The notes under the pieces: model-generated
The model's database searches: none
What the model was told of the DNA's origin: nothing
The model's input: the letters and a program-made list of their open reading frames with translations, nothing else
Assembly: GCA_900465915.1 (NCBI GenBank)
Contig: UBKJ01000033.1
Coordinates: 57,325 to 121,324, forward strand
Source: Hyphomicrobiales bacterium
GTDB taxonomy: Bacteria > Pseudomonadota > Alphaproteobacteria > Rhizobiales > Rhizobiaceae
Reading direction: 5' to 3'
DNA length: 64,000 nt
Shown: positions 8,093-15,567 of the stretch, piece by piece
Position numbering within the stretch: position 1 is the stretch's first letter
Layout: each line of letters begins with the position of its first letter
Position numbers and translations under genes: made by a program

Positions 8093-8129
8093 ACCGGAAG
8101 GAAATACGTCTCACCTCCTTCTCGTCGAG

Positions 8130-8157
8130 ATATTACCATACCGCCCGACGATTTCAA
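8130..8157 (-). promoter_or_regulatory. Predicted promoter of the antisense RNA
   Basis: On the minus strand TTGAAA (8157-8152) and TAATAT (8135-8130) are 16 bases apart. It stands out in GC-rich DNA and points into the small-ORF locus. The predicted start near 8123 lies at the outer edge of the inverted repeat. Confidence 0.5.
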
Positions 8158-8165
8158 GGCGGCGC

Positions 8166-8200
8166 GCGTCAGGCGGATTTCCGCCGCCTGACGCTGTTTT
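8166..8200 (+). terminator. Intrinsic terminator after the small-ORF locus
   Basis: GCGTCAGGCGG (8166-8176) pairs with CCGCCTGACGC (8084 equivalent on the 3' side, 8184-8194), followed by TGTTTTC. It ends plus-strand transcription, from glcDEF and/or the small ORF, just before the convergent aldo/keto reductase gene. Confidence 0.75.
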
Positions 8201-8201
8201 C

Positions 8202-9032
8202 TTACACTCCCGAGAACGTCCCCGGATTGGGCCCGATGCGGCCGTCGGCGCTGTCGAGCTTGGTGATGGCGTCATGGTCCGCGCCGGCGAGCTTGAAGTC
8301 GAAAATCTCGAAATTCTCGCGGATGCGGGCGGGCGTCACCGATTTCGGGATGACGATATTGCCGGTCTCGACATGCCAGCGCAGAATGACCTGCGCCACC
8401 GACTTGCCATGCCGGGCGGCGATGGCCTGCAACGCGGGGTTGTCGAGGATCTTGCCCTGGCCGAGCGGGCTCCACGCCTCGGTGGCGATGTTGTGCTTGC
8501 CGTGGAAGACGCGCAATTCGTCCTGCTGGAAGCGTGGATGCAGCTCGATCTGGTTCAGCACCGGCGTCACGCCGCTTTCCTTGATCAGGCGTTCGAGGTC
8601 GTTGGTGCGGAAATTCGACACGCCGATCGACTTGGCGCGGCCTTCTTCCTTGAGCTTCACGAAGGCGCGCCACGTCTCCATGAACAGGTCCTTCGACGGC
8701 ATCGGCCAGTGGATCAGATAGAGGTCCACATAATCGAGGCCCAGCTTGTTCAGGCTGGCATCGAAAGCCTTCAGCGTCGATTCGTAGCCCTGTTCCTTGT
8801 TCCACAGCTTGGTGGTCAGGTAGATGTCGCCGCGGGGAAGGCCGGACTGGCGGATCGCCTTGCCGACACCTTCCTCGTTGCCGTAGATGGCGGCGGTGTC
8901 GATGTGACGATAGCCGACCTTCAACGCTTCGCTGACGGCGGCGACCGCTTCATCGTCGCCGACCTGCCAGACACCGTAACCGAGCTGCGGAATGTGCTTT
9001 CCGTCGTTCAGTTTCATCATCGGTACGGTCAT
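8202..9032 (-). CDS. Aldo/keto reductase, 2,5-diketo-D-gluconate reductase type
   Basis: A 276-residue NADPH-dependent carbonyl reductase of the AKR superfamily. The catalytic tetrad is visible as Asp45 and Tyr50 (HIDTAAIYGNE), Lys75 (LTTKLWN) and His108 (LIHWP). The C-terminal NADPH-binding segment IVIPKSVTPARIRENFEIFDF is typical. Length matches AKR5/DkgA-like enzymes, which reduce diketogluconate, methylglyoxal and other aldehydes in the cytoplasm. It is monocistronic and convergent with the glcDEF/small-ORF unit. The physiological substrate is not determined by the sequence. Confidence 0.92.
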   Translation of the reverse strand: MTVPMMKLNDGKHIPQLGYGVWQVGDDEAVAAVSEALKVGYRHIDTAAIYGNEEGVGKAIRQSGLPRGDIYLTTKLWNKEQGYESTLKAFDASLNKLGLDYVDLYLIHWPMPSKDLFMETWRAFVKLKEEGRAKSIGVSNFRTNDLERLIKESGVTPVLNQIELHPRFQQDELRVFHGKHNIATEAWSPLGQGKILDNPALQAIAARHGKSVAQVILRWHVETGNIVIPKSVTPARIRENFEIFDFKLAGADHDAITKLDSADGRIGPNPGTFSGV

Positions 9033-9236
9033 ATTCTGTCCTTTCCCTCATATGCGCGCCGTTTCCGGCTTGCGCCCGGCCGATCATGGCATGGCCGGGT
9101 TGCAGTTTTTTGTTCCTGGGTCCAGGCAGCATATGGGTGTTCGCGGAAAAAGGGAAAGCCCTTTCCGTCATCAATGTCAGGACGGCGGCATGTTTCCGGC
9201 GAAAATTTCAATCGGTTTAGATTTTATGCGCTTCAA

Positions 9237-9262
9237 CGGCCTCCCTCGACGGAGGGAGGCCG
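9237..9262 (-). terminator. Strong hairpin after the L,D-transpeptidase gene
   Basis: CGGCCTCCCTC and GAGGGAGGCCG form an 11-bp perfect stem around GACG, eight bases beyond the stop of the leftward transpeptidase gene. The following minus-strand sequence has only a scattered U content, so termination efficiency is uncertain. Confidence 0.55.
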
Positions 9263-9269
9263 CAGGCGA

Positions 9270-10025
9270 TCAGCGCACCACGACCTTGGTGCCGATATGG
9301 ACGCGGTCGTAAAGATCGGTCACGTCCTCGTTGCGCATGCGGATGCAGCCGGACGACATGGCCTTGCCGATGGTCCAGGGCTGGTTGGTGCCGTGGATGC
9401 GGTAGAGCGTGGAGCCGAGATAGAGTGCGCGGGCGCCGAGCGGATTGTTGACGCCGCCCTGCATGCTGGCGGGCAGGATACGGCCCTTGCGGCGCTCGCG
9501 GGCGATCATTTCCTTGGGCGGGGTCCAGGTCGGCCATTCGGCCTTGCGGCTGATATGCTGCGCGCCTTTCCAGCTGAAGCCCTGCTTGCCGACGCCGACG
9601 CCGTAGCGCCGCGCGGAGCCGTCGGCCTCCACCAGGTAGAGGAAGCGGCCGCCGGTGTCGATCACCACCGTCCCCGGCGCCTCGCCGCCCGACCAGGACA
9701 CGGTCTGCGGCAGGAATTGCGGATCGATCTGGCGCTTGCCGGGCTGCGCCGGATTGGCGGCGGGGCGCTGGTAGGACACTTCACGATAGCGCTTGCGCTG
9801 CCGCGTCTCGACGACGCGTCCCCGGCCGGGCGTGGCCACCGGCAGGGGGCCGATTCGCGCCGGCTGGCCCTGCAACTGCGTAACCCACGGCGTGGACAGG
9901 TCGGGGCTGAGCTGCACCGGCGGCAGGGTGGCGTAGCGGTCCCCGGCGAAGGCCATGCCGGTATTGACGACGGAAACGGCGATGGCCGCGATCGCTCCGA
10001 TCAAAAGAAGATGACGTGGTTTCAT
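9270..10025 (-). CDS. L,D-transpeptidase (YkuD domain), exported
   Basis: The 251-residue protein starts at the ATG at 10025; a longer frame to 10091 lacks a ribosome-binding site and would hide the signal peptide. Residues about 1-27 (MKPRHLLLIGAIAAIAVSVV...) form a signal sequence. The YkuD catalytic region near the C-terminus has HGTNQPWTIG followed by SSGCIRM with the catalytic Cys. Such enzymes make 3-3 crosslinks in peptidoglycan or attach outer-membrane proteins to it in the periplasm. Alphaproteobacteria carry many paralogues. The gene is monocistronic and divergent from tag. Confidence 0.9.
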   Translation of the reverse strand: MKPRHLLLIGAIAAIAVSVVNTGMAFAGDRYATLPPVQLSPDLSTPWVTQLQGQPARIGPLPVATPGRGRVVETRQRKRYREVSYQRPAANPAQPGKRQIDPQFLPQTVSWSGGEAPGTVVIDTGGRFLYLVEADGSARRYGVGVGKQGFSWKGAQHISRKAEWPTWTPPKEMIARERRKGRILPASMQGGVNNPLGARALYLGSTLYRIHGTNQPWTIGKAMSSGCIRMRNEDVTDLYDRVHIGTKVVVR

Positions 10026-10235
10026 GCCCCTGATCCGTTTCTCTTGCGCCGGCCGAAGAGGCGGTGCGGTTGCCCTTGCGCCTGCTGACATGCCTTGTCA
10101 GGATTGCGCGCCCGAAATTCATGAGGGGATTGTGCCCGGCAATGGAATCGTAAAGGTAAATTTCGGACGCCCGCGCAAGCCGATTGCCGGCATGGTTAGC
10201 GTCGGGTTGCGCGACAGGGTTAAGAAGGATTGAAG

Positions 10236-10883
10236 ATGATGAGCGAGACGACGGAAAGAACCGGCCTGATCACCGGCGCGGACGGGCGCACGCGCTGCTT
10301 CTGGCCCGGCGAATTGCCGGATTATCTCGCCTATCATGACGACGAATGGGGCGTGCCGGTGACGGACGACCATCGCCTGTTCGAGAAGATTTGCCTCGAA
10401 GGCTTCCAGTCCGGGCTGTCATGGCTGACGATCCTGCGCAAGCGCGAGAATTTCCGCGCCGCCTTCGACGGTTTCGACTTTCGTCGCGTGGCGCTTTACG
10501 GCGCGGACGAGGTGGAGCGCTTACTCGGCGACAAGGGGATCGTGCGCCATCGCGGCAAGATCGAATCGACCATCAACAACGCCAGGCGCGCCATCGAGCT
10601 CGTCGAGGAGAAGGGCTCGCTCGCCGCCTATTTCTGGTCGTTCGAGCCGGGCGTGGCGGAGCGTCCCGCCGTGGTCGATTTCCCCACGCTCATGGCCAAT
10701 CCCAAGACGGAAACCTCGATCCGCATCTCCAAGGACCTGAAAAAGCGCGGCTGGTCCTTCGTCGGCCCGACCACGGTCTACGCCTTCATGCAGGCCATGG
10801 GTCTGGTCAACGACCACATCGAAGGCTGCCATTGCCGCGTCCGCGTCGAGCAGTTGCGGGCCGCCTTCAAGCGCCCGCTGTAA
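10236..10883 (+). CDS. tag: DNA-3-methyladenine glycosylase I
   Basis: The 215-residue protein removes 3-methyladenine from alkylated DNA, starting base excision repair. Family landmarks are CFWPG near the start, YHDDEWGVP (about 30-38), the helix-hairpin-helix region around FQSGLSWLTILRKRENFRAAF, and the C-terminal zinc ligands in HIEGCHCR. The start is the ATG at 10236 with AGAAGGA upstream; a TTG two codons earlier is also open. Length is slightly over that of E. coli Tag (187). The next gene, a LysE exporter, follows 57 bases later. Confidence 0.95.
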   Translation: MMSETTERTGLITGADGRTRCFWPGELPDYLAYHDDEWGVPVTDDHRLFEKICLEGFQSGLSWLTILRKRENFRAAFDGFDFRRVALYGADEVERLLGDKGIVRHRGKIESTINNARRAIELVEEKGSLAAYFWSFEPGVAERPAVVDFPTLMANPKTETSIRISKDLKKRGWSFVGPTTVYAFMQAMGLVNDHIEGCHCRVRVEQLRAAFKRPL

Positions 10884-10940
10884 GGTCCGATTGCGGGCGA
10901 GCCCGCTTTCCGCCATAACGGGCGGAACAGGGAGATCGGC

Positions 10941-11555
10941 ATGGAACTGACATCGCTTCTGGCTTTCGCCGGCGTTCTGGCCGTGGCGGCGGGCACGCCC
11001 GGCCCCAATGTGGGCGCGCTGATGGCGCGGGTGCTGACGCGCGGCTATCGGGGCGTGTTCCCCTTCATGCTCGGCCTGTGGATCGGCGACGCCATCTGGC
11101 TGTCGCTCGCCATAGGGGGCCTGTCGGCGCTGGCGCAGAGCTTCCACATGGCGTTCCTGGCGCTGAAATATGCCGGCGTCGTCTATCTTTTCCATCTGGC
11201 GTGGAAAATGTGGTTCGCGCCCGTAGAGGCCACGGACGCGCCCGTCGCGCCGCGCGAGGACGACCGGCTGAAGCTGTTTTTCAGCGCCGTCGCCATCACG
11301 CTCGGCAATCCGAAGATCATGGTGTTCTATCTCGCGATCCTGCCCACCGTCATCGACATCGCCCATGTCTCGCTCGCCGGCTGGGGCGAATTGCTCGTCG
11401 TCCTGATGGCGGTCCTGGCGGTGATCGACACGGGCTGGGTCGTGCTGGCCGCGCAGGCGCGCCGGCTTTTGCGCAGCCCGCGCTCCATGCGCGTCGTCAA
11501 CCGCGCCAGCGCGGGCGTGATGGCGGGCGCGGCGGCGGCCATCGCCGCGCGCTGA
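10941..11555 (+). CDS. LysE/RhtB-family amino acid exporter
   Basis: This 204-residue integral membrane protein has the family's N-terminal TPGPNVGALMARVLTRGYRGV and about six hydrophobic spans. Members export amino acids such as homoserine, threonine or lysine. The GNPKIMVFYLAILP segment is also characteristic. A clear GGGAG ribosome-binding site precedes the ATG. The substrate cannot be inferred from the sequence, and its neighbours (tag, hisS) give no pathway hint. Confidence 0.9.
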   Translation: MELTSLLAFAGVLAVAAGTPGPNVGALMARVLTRGYRGVFPFMLGLWIGDAIWLSLAIGGLSALAQSFHMAFLALKYAGVVYLFHLAWKMWFAPVEATDAPVAPREDDRLKLFFSAVAITLGNPKIMVFYLAILPTVIDIAHVSLAGWGELLVVLMAVLAVIDTGWVVLAAQARRLLRSPRSMRVVNRASAGVMAGAAAAIAAR

Positions 11556-11665
11556 TCGCGCTTTCGCGCACTTGCCGCACGGGGTTCGATGGGTTAGGAA
11601 ACCGGCGACGGATTTGCCGGTTTCGCCGGCGTTCCATGAGCGAAATCAGCGACGGGTAGGAAAAA

Positions 11666-13201
11666 GTGGCCGATAAAGCGGACAAGATGAAGGCGCGGCT
11701 GCCGCGCGGGTTTGTCGACCGGACCCCGGAAGACCTGCGCGCCACGGAAAAGATGACGGCGACGATCCGCGAAGTCTACGATCTCTACGGCTTCGAGCCG
11801 GTGGAGACGCCGCTGATCGAATATACCGATGCGCTCGGCAAGTTCCTGCCCGATCAGGACCGCCCCAATGAAGGGGTGTTCTCGTTTCAGGACGACGACG
11901 AGCAATGGCTGTCGCTGCGCTACGACCTGACCGCGCCGCTCGCCCGCTTCGTGGCCGAGAATTTCGAGACGCTGCCGAAGCCCTATCGCAGCTATCGCGC
12001 CGGGTGGGTGTTCCGCAACGAAAAGCCAGGGCCGGGCCGCTTCCGCCAGTTCATGCAGTTCGACGCCGACACGGTCGGCGCGCCGAACGTCTCGGCCGAC
12101 GCCGAAATGTGCATGATGATGGCCGACACGCTGGAAAAGCTCGGCATCGCGCGCGGCGACTACGCCATCCGCGTCAACAACCGCAAGGTGCTCGACGGCG
12201 TGCTCGACGCTATCGGCCTCGAAGGCGAGAGCAACGCCGCCAAGCGCCTCACCGTGCTGCGCGCCATCGACAAGCTCGACAAGTTCGGCCCGGAAGGCGT
12301 GCGCCTTCTGCTCGGCAAGGGCCGTCTCGACGAAAGCGGCGATTTCACCAAGGGCGCGGAACTGCCCGACGCGGCGATCGAAAAGGTGCTGGCCTTCACC
12401 GCCGCCGGCGGCGCGGACGGAGCTGCGACCATCGCCAATCTCAACGCCGTGGTGGCGGGCAACGCCAAGGGCGAGGAGGGCGTCAGGGAACTCGCCGACA
12501 TGCAGGTGCTGTTTCAGGCCGGCGGCTATGAGGGCCGCGTCAAGATCGACCCGTCCGTGGTGCGCGGTCTCGAATATTACACCGGCCCGGTCTTCGAGGC
12601 CGAACTGCAATTCGACGTCATCAACGAGGACGGCCAGAAGGTCGTGTTCGGCTCGGTCGGCGGCGGCGGGCGTTATGACGGCCTCGTCTCGCGCTTCCGC
12701 GGCGAGCCGGTTCCGGCGACGGGCTTCTCCATCGGGGTGTCGCGCCTGATGACGGCCTTGAAGAACCTCGGCAAGCTCGACGTTTCCGACACGGTCGGCC
12801 CGGTCGTGGTGCTGGTGATGGACAAGGACGCGGCGAGCCTTGGCCGCTACCAGAAGATGGTGTCCGACCTGCGCCAGGCGGGCATCCGCGCCGAGATGTA
12901 TGTCGGCGGCTCCGGCATGAAGGCGCAGATGAAATATGCCGACCGGCGCGATGCGCCCTGCGTCGTCATTCAGGGCTCGCAGGAGCGCGAGGCCGGCGAA
13001 GTGCAGATCAAGGACCTGATCGAGGGCAAGCGCCTCTCCGCTGAGATCGAGGACAATGCGACCTGGCGCGAAAGCCGTCCGGCCCAGATCACCGTGCAGG
13101 AAAAGGGGCTGGTCGAGGCCGTGCGCGAAATCCTCGCCGCGCAGGCGCGCGATCGCGACGAACAGGCCCAAGCGCGTAAGCGCGATGAACGGGCAAAGTG
13201 A
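11666..13201 (+). CDS. hisS: Histidyl-tRNA synthetase
   Basis: A 511-residue class II aminoacyl-tRNA synthetase that charges tRNA-His. It begins with GTG at 11666. Motif 2 appears as YRAGWVFRNEKPGPGRFRQFMQ, the histidine motif as LEYYTGPVFE, and motif 3 as GGGGRYDGLVSRF and ATGFSIGVSRL. It is the longer type found in alphaproteobacteria with insertions relative to the 424-residue E. coli enzyme. The anticodon-binding domain follows (about residues 380-475). It is first in a hisS-hisZ-hisG operon, so translation and histidine synthesis genes are linked. Confidence 0.96.
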   Translation: MADKADKMKARLPRGFVDRTPEDLRATEKMTATIREVYDLYGFEPVETPLIEYTDALGKFLPDQDRPNEGVFSFQDDDEQWLSLRYDLTAPLARFVAENFETLPKPYRSYRAGWVFRNEKPGPGRFRQFMQFDADTVGAPNVSADAEMCMMMADTLEKLGIARGDYAIRVNNRKVLDGVLDAIGLEGESNAAKRLTVLRAIDKLDKFGPEGVRLLLGKGRLDESGDFTKGAELPDAAIEKVLAFTAAGGADGAATIANLNAVVAGNAKGEEGVRELADMQVLFQAGGYEGRVKIDPSVVRGLEYYTGPVFEAELQFDVINEDGQKVVFGSVGGGGRYDGLVSRFRGEPVPATGFSIGVSRLMTALKNLGKLDVSDTVGPVVVLVMDKDAASLGRYQKMVSDLRQAGIRAEMYVGGSGMKAQMKYADRRDAPCVVIQGSQEREAGEVQIKDLIEGKRLSAEIEDNATWRESRPAQITVQEKGLVEAVREILAAQARDRDEQAQARKRDERAK

Positions 13202-13208
13202 GCCGCCC

Positions 13209-14321
13209 ATGACGCGTCCGTCGCCGATATTGGACCTTTTGCGCGACCTCTTCGAGACGCGCGAGGCCGAACGGGTCGAGATTCCGCTGATCCAGCCCGC
13301 CGATCCGTTTCTGGACATGGCGGGCGAGGATTTGCGCCGCCGCATCTTCCTCACCGAGAACGAGAACGGCGACAGCCTGTGCCTGCGGCCGGAATTCACC
13401 ATTCCCGTCTGCCGCAACCACATTGCGCTCAACGCCGCCACGCCGAAGCGCTACGCCTATCTGGGCGAGGTGTTCCGCCAGCGCCGCGACGGCGCGGCGG
13501 AGTTTCTGCAAGCCGGTATCGAAGATCTCGGCGCGTCCGACGAGGCGTCGTCCGACGCGCGCTCCATCGCCGACGCGCTGGCCTGCGTGCGCGCGGTTGC
13601 GCCGGGGGCGAAGCTCGAAATCGTGCTGGGCGACCAGTCGGTGTTCGCGGGCGTCGTCAAGGCGCTCGGCCTGCCGCAGGGCTGGCGCAAGAAGCTTCTG
13701 CGCGCTTTCGGCGATCCTGCTTCCATGGAAGCGGCGCTGGCCGAACTCACCGGCGCGCAGCGGCGCGATCCCTTGCCGGAGCGGCTTTCGGTGCTGGTGG
13801 CGGAGGGCGACGAGGTCGGCCTCGCCCGCATGCTGGAGACGGAGATGCTGGAAGCCGGCATTTCGCCCGGCGCGGGCCGCTCGCCGGCCGAAATCGCCCG
13901 CCGCCTGATCGAGAAGGAAGACCTCGCCGCCACGCGTTTCCCCGCCGCCACCCTCGACGTGCTGAAAGCGTTTCTGGCCACGCGGGTGACGCTCGATTCC
14001 GCCGGTGTCACGCTGCGCGCCTTCGCGGCCGAGCATGGGCTCGATCTCGGCGCGGCCTTGCAGAAATTCGAGGCGCGAACCGACGCTATCGCCGACGCGA
14101 AAGATATCGTCTACGACGCCTCCTTCGGGCGTCCGCTCGATTACTATACCGGCCTCGTCTATGAAATCCGGCAGGCGAATGCGGACAAGGACGCGGTGCT
14201 GGCGGGCGGCGGGCGCTATGACCGGCTGCTGACCATGCTCGGCGCGTCGGAAAACATTCCCGGCGTCGGTTTTTCCATCTGGATCGACCGGCTGCAAAAG
14301 CTGGCGGGAGAACGGGCATGA
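13209..14321 (+). CDS. hisZ: ATP phosphoribosyltransferase regulatory subunit HisZ
   Basis: The 370-residue protein is a histidyl-tRNA synthetase paralogue without charging activity, and it forms a hetero-octamer with short-form HisG for the first step of histidine synthesis. It keeps class II synthetase landmarks (LRPEFTIPVC, GEVFRQRRDG, LDYYTGLVYE, GGGRYDRLLTMLG). The start at 13209 gives MTRPSPILDLLRDLF, matching homologue N-termini; an ATG at 13185 inside hisS is an alternative. Its last four bases overlap hisG (ATGA), consistent with equimolar synthesis. Confidence 0.94.
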   Translation: MTRPSPILDLLRDLFETREAERVEIPLIQPADPFLDMAGEDLRRRIFLTENENGDSLCLRPEFTIPVCRNHIALNAATPKRYAYLGEVFRQRRDGAAEFLQAGIEDLGASDEASSDARSIADALACVRAVAPGAKLEIVLGDQSVFAGVVKALGLPQGWRKKLLRAFGDPASMEAALAELTGAQRRDPLPERLSVLVAEGDEVGLARMLETEMLEAGISPGAGRSPAEIARRLIEKEDLAATRFPAATLDVLKAFLATRVTLDSAGVTLRAFAAEHGLDLGAALQKFEARTDAIADAKDIVYDASFGRPLDYYTGLVYEIRQANADKDAVLAGGGRYDRLLTMLGASENIPGVGFSIWIDRLQKLAGERA

Positions 14322-15007
14322 GCGTGACGCTGGCGCTGCCGTCCAAAGGGCGGCTCAAGGAACAGACGCTGGCCGTGCTGGAAAAGGCCGGTTACCGCGT
14401 TGTGCTGCCGGACGACGACCGCAATTACCGCGCCCGCGTGGAAGGCGAGGAGGAGCTGGATATCCTGTTCCTGTCGGCGTCCGAAATCGCACGGGAACTG
14501 GGTTATGGCGGCGTCGATCTCGGCGTGACGGGCGAGGACCTGGTGCGCGAGACGCTGGCGCATGCCGACGAGCGCGTGGCCATCGAGGCTGAACTTGGCT
14601 TCGGTCATGCCGATGTGGTGGTGGCGGTGCCGGAGGTCTGGCGCGACGTGACCACCATGGCGGACCTCGACGACGTGGCCGCCGATTTCCGCCAGCGCCA
14701 TGGCCGGCGGCTGCGCATCGCCACCAAATACTGGCGGTTGACGCAGCAGTTCTTCTCGCAGAAGCACGGCATTCAGGTCTACCGCATCGTGGAGAGCCTC
14801 GGCGCGACCGAGGGCGCGCCGGCGGCGGGCTCGGCTGATATGATCGTGGATATCACCTCCACGGGCTCGACGCTGCGCGCCAACCGTCTGAAAGTGCTGG
14901 AGGACGGTGTCATCCTGCGCTCGCAGGCCTGTCTCGTCTCTGCCCGGCGCAGCGATGCAAATCCGCGTGTCGCGGAGATCGCCGCGCGGATTCGCGCAAG
15001 CCTCTGA
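14318..15007 (+). CDS. hisG: ATP phosphoribosyltransferase catalytic subunit, short form
   Basis: This 229-residue enzyme condenses ATP and PRPP to phosphoribosyl-ATP, the committed step of histidine synthesis. It is the short form lacking the C-terminal regulatory domain, as expected with a HisZ partner immediately upstream. The N-terminus (LALPSKGRLKEQTLAVLEKAG), GVTGEDLVRE and the PRPP-binding ADMIVDITSTGSTLRANRL are all present. A strong bidirectional terminator follows. Confidence 0.96.
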   Translation: MSVTLALPSKGRLKEQTLAVLEKAGYRVVLPDDDRNYRARVEGEEELDILFLSASEIARELGYGGVDLGVTGEDLVRETLAHADERVAIEAELGFGHADVVVAVPEVWRDVTTMADLDDVAADFRQRHGRRLRIATKYWRLTQQFFSQKHGIQVYRIVESLGATEGAPAAGSADMIVDITSTGSTLRANRLKVLEDGVILRSQACLVSARRSDANPRVAEIAARIRASL

Positions 15008-15024
15008 AAAATCCCCTGAAATAA

Positions 15025-15056
15025 AAAAGCCGCGCCCCATGCGAGGCGCGGCTTTT
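15025..15056. terminator. Bidirectional intrinsic terminator between hisG and DoxX genes
   Basis: AAAAGCCGCGCC (15025-15036) pairs with GGCGCGGCTTTT (15045-15056) around an eight-base loop. The T tract serves hisG on the plus strand and the A tract serves the convergent DoxX gene. Confidence 0.9.
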
Positions 15057-15075
15057 GGCTGGAAATCGTTTTGGA

Positions 15076-15468
15076 TCAGCCGCGCTTGGCGTCGATCGAA
15101 TATTCGCCCGCGCCATGCAGGGCCAGCACGAAGAAGCCGCCGGCGATGGCGAGGTTCTTGAAGAAATTGATCTGGTCGAAGGGCGACAGATGCGCCACCA
15201 ACGCCGCGCCGATGGTGAAGACGCCGAGAAGCACGGCGACGATGCGGGTCTGGAAACCGACGAGGATGGCGACGCCGCCGAGGAGCTCGAGCAGGCCGAC
15301 GATCACGGCGGTGACATAGGGGAGGGGCAGGCCCTTGCTGGCGAAGAAGCCGGCGGTGGCGCCGAGCGCGGTCAGCTTGCTGAAGCCGGCCGGAATGAAC
15401 AGCGGGCAGAACAGAATGCGGGCGAGCAGGGTGACAGCGCCATTGGTCTGGGGCGTGGAGGCGGACAT
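15076..15468 (-). CDS. DoxX-family membrane protein
   Basis: A 130-residue protein with four hydrophobic segments and the DoxX pattern LLARILFCPLFIPAGFSKL at the N-terminus, GLLELLGGVAILVGFQTR in the middle and an ALHGAGEYSID end. DoxX/DoxD-type proteins are small inner-membrane proteins, related in some organisms to thiosulfate or quinone redox chemistry; here the role is unknown. It is monocistronic, convergent with hisG and separated from fumC upstream by about 100 bases. Confidence 0.85.
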   Translation of the reverse strand: MSASTPQTNGAVTLLARILFCPLFIPAGFSKLTALGATAGFFASKGLPLPYVTAVIVGLLELLGGVAILVGFQTRIVAVLLGVFTIGAALVAHLSPFDQINFFKNLAIAGGFFVLALHGAGEYSIDAKRG

Positions 15469-15567
15469 CGAGGGTATCTCCTGTTGAAATTGGGCGGAGA
15501 CTAATCCGCCTGGACTGTCAAGAAAAGCCGCATGTTTCTCGACAGTTTGTCCACGTAGCGGAGACGA

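Larger units (their letters stand above)
7980..8120. repeat. 14-bp perfect inverted repeat enclosing the small ORF
   Basis: AAGGAGGTGAGACG (7980-7993) and its exact reverse complement CGTCTCACCTCCTT (8107-8120) flank the 21-codon ORF. After a one-base bulge four more pairs (ACGA/TCGT) extend the stem. The left copy is the ORF's Shine-Dalgarno sequence; the right copy equals an anti-Shine-Dalgarno like the 3' end of 16S rRNA. In the plus-strand RNA the two would pair and hide the ribosome-binding site. Confidence 0.85.
7942..8123 (-). ncRNA. Candidate antisense RNA of about 180 nt covering the 21-codon ORF
   Basis: A promoter match on the minus strand (TTGAAA, 16 bases, TAATAT; 8157-8130) predicts a start near 8123. 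A clean hairpin plus U tract at 7973-7941 predicts the end. The RNA would be fully complementary to the plus-strand ORF, its ribosome-binding site and the intervening C(UUCG)G hairpin. No convincing ORF with a normal start lies on it, although its own 5' end also carries AAGGAGGTGA. Known type I antitoxins have this layout. Existence of the RNA is predicted, not shown. Confidence 0.5.

Noticed and set aside
7893..8114. 73-codon minus-strand ORF across the small-peptide locus
   Set aside because: Its only start lies inside the Shine-Dalgarno-like arm of the inverted repeat and the protein has no pattern; the minus strand is better read as a non-coding antisense RNA.
7976..8124. The small-peptide locus as a miniature inverted-repeat transposable element
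   Set aside because: It has terminal inverted repeats, but no flanking target duplication is seen, no second copy occurs in the window, and the internal ORF, promoter and terminators explain the structure better.
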